A model generated the notes under the pieces. That model was given only the letters and a program-made list of their open reading frames with translations. It searched no databases and was not told where the DNA came from. From assembly GCA_900552445.1 (NCBI GenBank), contig URZS01000033.1, forward strand, positions 1 to 8,379: a DNA stretch of 8,379 nt. Direction: 5' to 3'. Numbering within the stretch: position 1 is the first letter of the stretch; each line of letters opens with the position of its first letter. Positions 6,815-8,379 of this stretch are shown one piece after another. The translations under genes were made by a program, and so were the position numbers. This DNA comes from an uncultured Veillonella sp. (GTDB taxonomy: Bacteria > Bacillota > Negativicutes > Veillonellales > Veillonellaceae).

Positions 6815-6815
6815 T

Positions 6816-7229
6816 CTAGGGACGATCGCTGAAAATACAATCGGCGCGCAAGATAATGTTCGCATACGGAGATGCTTCACCAGTTCGAATAATGCATTTG
6901 CATTGTTTTGTGGCTTCTTTGAAAGCTTCATGGCTCGTTTCAATCCATTCGTATTGATTGGATGGGAAGGTAGACTCCAAGAAGTCATAAGCCTCAGGAT
7001 TATTGTCCTTAATTTCCTTTGCCACATGAACTGCTTCGGATTTCATATGCTTAGCGATGATGGATACCACTTGTTCAAAGCTTGGTACACCAAAATCTAA
7101 GGCTAAGTCAATCTTTTGAACCCCTTCAGGTACTGGCAATCCACAGTCAGCAATACAAATCGTATCTGTATGACCAAGATCTGCAAGAACCTTAGCGATA
7201 TGGCTATTTAAAATACCGTGTCGTTGCAT
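6816..7229 (-). CDS. rbsD: D-ribose pyranase RbsD
   Basis: This 137-aa cytoplasmic enzyme of the RbsD/FucU family (EC 5.4.99.62) interconverts the beta-pyranose and beta-furanose forms of ribose, supplying RbsK with the form it uses. The family start HGILNSHIAKVLADLGHTD is present, with catalytic His20 and Asp28 in IADCGLPVP. Also present are His100 in ETSHEAFK and the C-terminal signature RTGEASPYANIILRADCIF with Tyr122 and Asn124. A longer reading from an ATG at 7280 would add 17 residues encoded by a hairpin. I reject it because the ATG at 7229 has an AAGGAG ribosome binding site 7 nt upstream and gives the standard N-terminus and family length. It lies between rbsK (111 nt upstream) and rbsA. 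Confidence 0.95.
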   Translation of the reverse strand: MQRHGILNSHIAKVLADLGHTDTICIADCGLPVPEGVQKIDLALDFGVPSFEQVVSIIAKHMKSEAVHVAKEIKDNNPEAYDFLESTFPSNQYEWIETSHEAFKEATKQCKCIIRTGEASPYANIILRADCIFSDRP

Positions 7230-7249
7230 GGTAAACTCCTTTTTGTATT

Positions 7250-7283
7250 TTAATGAATGAGGTTTTAAGGCCTCATTCATTAA
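7250..7283 (-). repeat. Perfect 13-bp inverted repeat before rbsD
   Basis: TTAATGAATGAGG (7250-7262) and CCTCATTCATTAA (7271-7283) are exact inverted repeats around an 8-nt loop. In the rbs mRNA the hairpin ends about 8 nt before the AAGGAG ribosome binding site of rbsD. No U run follows on the minus strand beyond A-rich sequence, so it is not a normal intrinsic terminator. It could be a stability or processing element, or a DNA operator for a dimeric regulator. Confidence 0.8.
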
Positions 7284-7340
7284 CTATCTTTGTTATAAAG
7301 CGGATCGATGTATTTATAGTTTAAAGGTCTATTTAATATG

Positions 7341-8228
7341 CTAACTCTTTGCCAAGAATGCAGCGACCTCGTCCTTTGTTGGCATGCCGCCTTGGGCGCC
7401 TAAACGTTGGATGGAGAGGGCCGCAGCTGCATTGCCGTAGTGCAACGCATCGGCTAAGCTTTTACCATTAACGATAGCTGTTGCAAAGGCACCGTTGAAG
7501 GTATCGCCTGCACCTGTTGTATCTACTGGCTCAACCTTGAAGCCTGATACGGTGTGGATTTCACCGTTGTCAGCGTAGCCTACACCTTTACTGCCAAGGG
7601 TAACGATGATTTTATTTTCATTAGCTAACAATGTTTGTTCTGTAGACTGCTCAGGGTAGAGGGCAGATAATTCATGCTCGTTTGGCGTAATATAGGTTGC
7701 CAATTCTAACCATTCAGGATTGAGGTCCGCTGCTGGAGCTGGATTTAAGAGGACTTTCACATTAGCCTCGTAGCAACGACGAACGATGTATTCGATTGTA
7801 GGAATAGGAATTTCGTTTTGTACCATTACGAGATCTGCTTTCTCGATAGCAGACCAAGCATTATCTACTACAGATTCATCTACCTTAGCATTAGCGCCAG
7901 GAATAACGATAATGCTGTTGTCCCCTTCAGCCAATGTAATGTGTGCCGTACCTGTTGTAGTATCTGGAACCGTAACGATGTAGTCTGTGTTGATATGATT
8001 TTCTTTTAAATTATCTAAAATCATTTGGCCGTATGCATCTGCACCGATGCAACCTACCATAGTAACCTCTGCACCTAGACGAGCAGCAGCTACCGCTTGG
8101 TTTGCACCCTTGCCGCCGTGAGCGATGTGCAATTCGTTGCCCATGATTGTTTCCCCTGCGGTAGGGCGTTTGTCCGCGAGGACTACAATATCCATGTTGC
8201 AACTGCCTATAACAACAATGCGATTCAT
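7341..8228 (-). CDS. rbsK: Ribokinase RbsK
   Basis: This 295-aa cytoplasmic kinase of the PfkB family (EC 2.7.1.15) phosphorylates D-ribose to ribose 5-phosphate with ATP, feeding the pentose phosphate and nucleotide pathways. The N-terminal strand is followed by the substrate motif GSCNMDIV (8-15), with Asp13 as sugar-binding residue. Next come PfkB signature 1 around GGKGANQAVAAARLG (38-52), NPAPA (162-166), TPNEHE (181-186), the nucleotide-binding TLGSKG (210-215) and signature 2 DTTGAGDTFNGAFA (236-249) with catalytic base Asp242. The length is slightly below the roughly 300-310 aa norm, but all motifs are present. The start has an AAGGAG site (8239-8234) 5 nt upstream. It is the first gene of the operon as seen here; in Bacillus subtilis rbsR precedes rbsK, but the contig ends before that position. 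Confidence 0.95.
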   Translation of the reverse strand: MNRIVVIGSCNMDIVVLADKRPTAGETIMGNELHIAHGGKGANQAVAAARLGAEVTMVGCIGADAYGQMILDNLKENHINTDYIVTVPDTTTGTAHITLAEGDNSIIVIPGANAKVDESVVDNAWSAIEKADLVMVQNEIPIPTIEYIVRRCYEANVKVLLNPAPAADLNPEWLELATYITPNEHELSALYPEQSTEQTLLANENKIIVTLGSKGVGYADNGEIHTVSGFKVEPVDTTGAGDTFNGAFATAIVNGKSLADALHYGNAAAALSIQRLGAQGGMPTKDEVAAFLAKS

Positions 8229-8279
8229 AATAACTCCTTAATAAGCCTTTGCCTTAAGTGGGATAAAAAACGGCTATCA

Positions 8280-8339
8280 ATTATCTTTATACATAAAATC
8301 TATGTGATGCATACAATAAATCGTATATATAAAGATAAT
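8280..8339. repeat. 12-bp inverted repeat at the right end of the insert
   Basis: ATTATCTTTATA (8280-8291) and TATAAAGATAAT (8328-8339) are perfect inverted repeats separated by 36 bp. They bracket the candidate -35 region of the rbs operon and could be paired regulator sites. The outer arm ends exactly where the sequencing adapter begins, so a fold-back library artefact must also be considered. Confidence 0.6.
8286..8316 (-). promoter_or_regulatory. Candidate promoter of the rbsKDACB operon
   Basis: On the minus strand TTGTAT (8316-8311) and TATAAA (8291-8286) are separated by 19 nt, a longer spacing than ideal. They lie about 60-90 nt upstream of rbsK. The region is AT-rich and holds no gene, so the operon promoter is likely somewhere in 8240-8339, but the exact boxes are uncertain. 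The -10 candidate overlaps the left arm of the inverted repeat at 8280-8339. Confidence 0.35.
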
Positions 8340-8379
8340 AGATCGGAAGAGCACACGTCTGAACTCCAGTCACGAGTGG
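8340..8379 (+). other. Illumina TruSeq indexed (P7) adapter remnant
   Basis: From 8340 the sequence is AGATCGGAAGAGCACACG and onward, the standard TruSeq read-through adapter up to CAGTCAC at 8373. The last six bases, GAGTGG, match what I recall as TruSeq index 23. This is library sequence, not genome, and the contig breaks here inside the upstream region of the rbs operon. Confidence 0.98.

Noticed and set aside
6816..7280. Longer RbsD starting at 7280 (154 aa)
   Set aside because: The extra 17 residues are encoded by the hairpin arm and leader, while the ATG at 7229 has a proper ribosome binding site and the family N-terminus.
8292..8327. Canonical LacI-type operator for RbsR
   Set aside because: The dyad around ATGCAT is only partly symmetrical and lacks the CG-centred palindrome expected for the LacI family.
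44..8329. Shared TCGTATATA near both ends as terminal repeats of an element or a circular molecule
   Set aside because: Only nine low-complexity AT-rich bases are shared, at different distances from the adapters, which can occur by chance.

Overview
This is an assembled bacterial contig of about 8.3 kb with untrimmed Illumina TruSeq adapter at both ends. Bases 1-35 are the end of the universal (P5) adapter. Bases 8340-8379 are the start of the indexed (P7) adapter plus the 6-base tag GAGTGG, so real genome runs only from about 36 to 8339. Moderate GC, the DUF969-DUF979-pcp cluster and a ribose operon in Bacillus-like order rbsK-D-A-C-B suggest a Firmicute. The overall protein flavour fits the Negativicutes, probably Veillonella, but this assignment is from memory of the families and not from a database search.

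Left part (125-2489, plus strand): a compact three-gene operon. Two membrane proteins, DUF969 and DUF979, are separated by 1 nt and probably form a two-subunit permease. They are followed 30 nt later by pyroglutamyl-peptidase I (Pcp). The arrangement suggests uptake or export of pyroglutamate or pyroglutamyl peptides linked to their hydrolysis; the transport substrate is inferred.

Middle part (2490-3410): a more AT-rich accessory stretch. It has a long imperfect palindrome (2535-2611) whose 3' arm can also form a second hairpin. Abutting it is a GNAT acetyltransferase gene that has lost its N-terminal half (2609-2878). Then comes a small 132-aa protein of unknown function with its own extended -10 promoter; it vaguely resembles small immunity-type proteins. 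A perfect hairpin flanked by A and T tracts (3355-3389) is a bidirectional terminator between this gene and the convergent rbs operon.

Right part (3411-8228, minus strand): a complete ribose uptake and entry operon read rbsK, rbsD, rbsA, rbsC, rbsB. RbsB binds ribose outside the cytoplasmic membrane, RbsC is the channel and RbsA the double ATPase. RbsD converts the pyranose to the furanose form and RbsK phosphorylates ribose to ribose 5-phosphate. A and C overlap by one base and C and B are 9 nt apart, whereas K/D and D/A are separated by 111 and 73 nt, each gap holding a strong hairpin, which suggests segmental control of the transcript. The operon promoter should lie at the right end, where a 12-bp inverted repeat touches the adapter. 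A regulator gene such as rbsR, if present, lies outside the contig.
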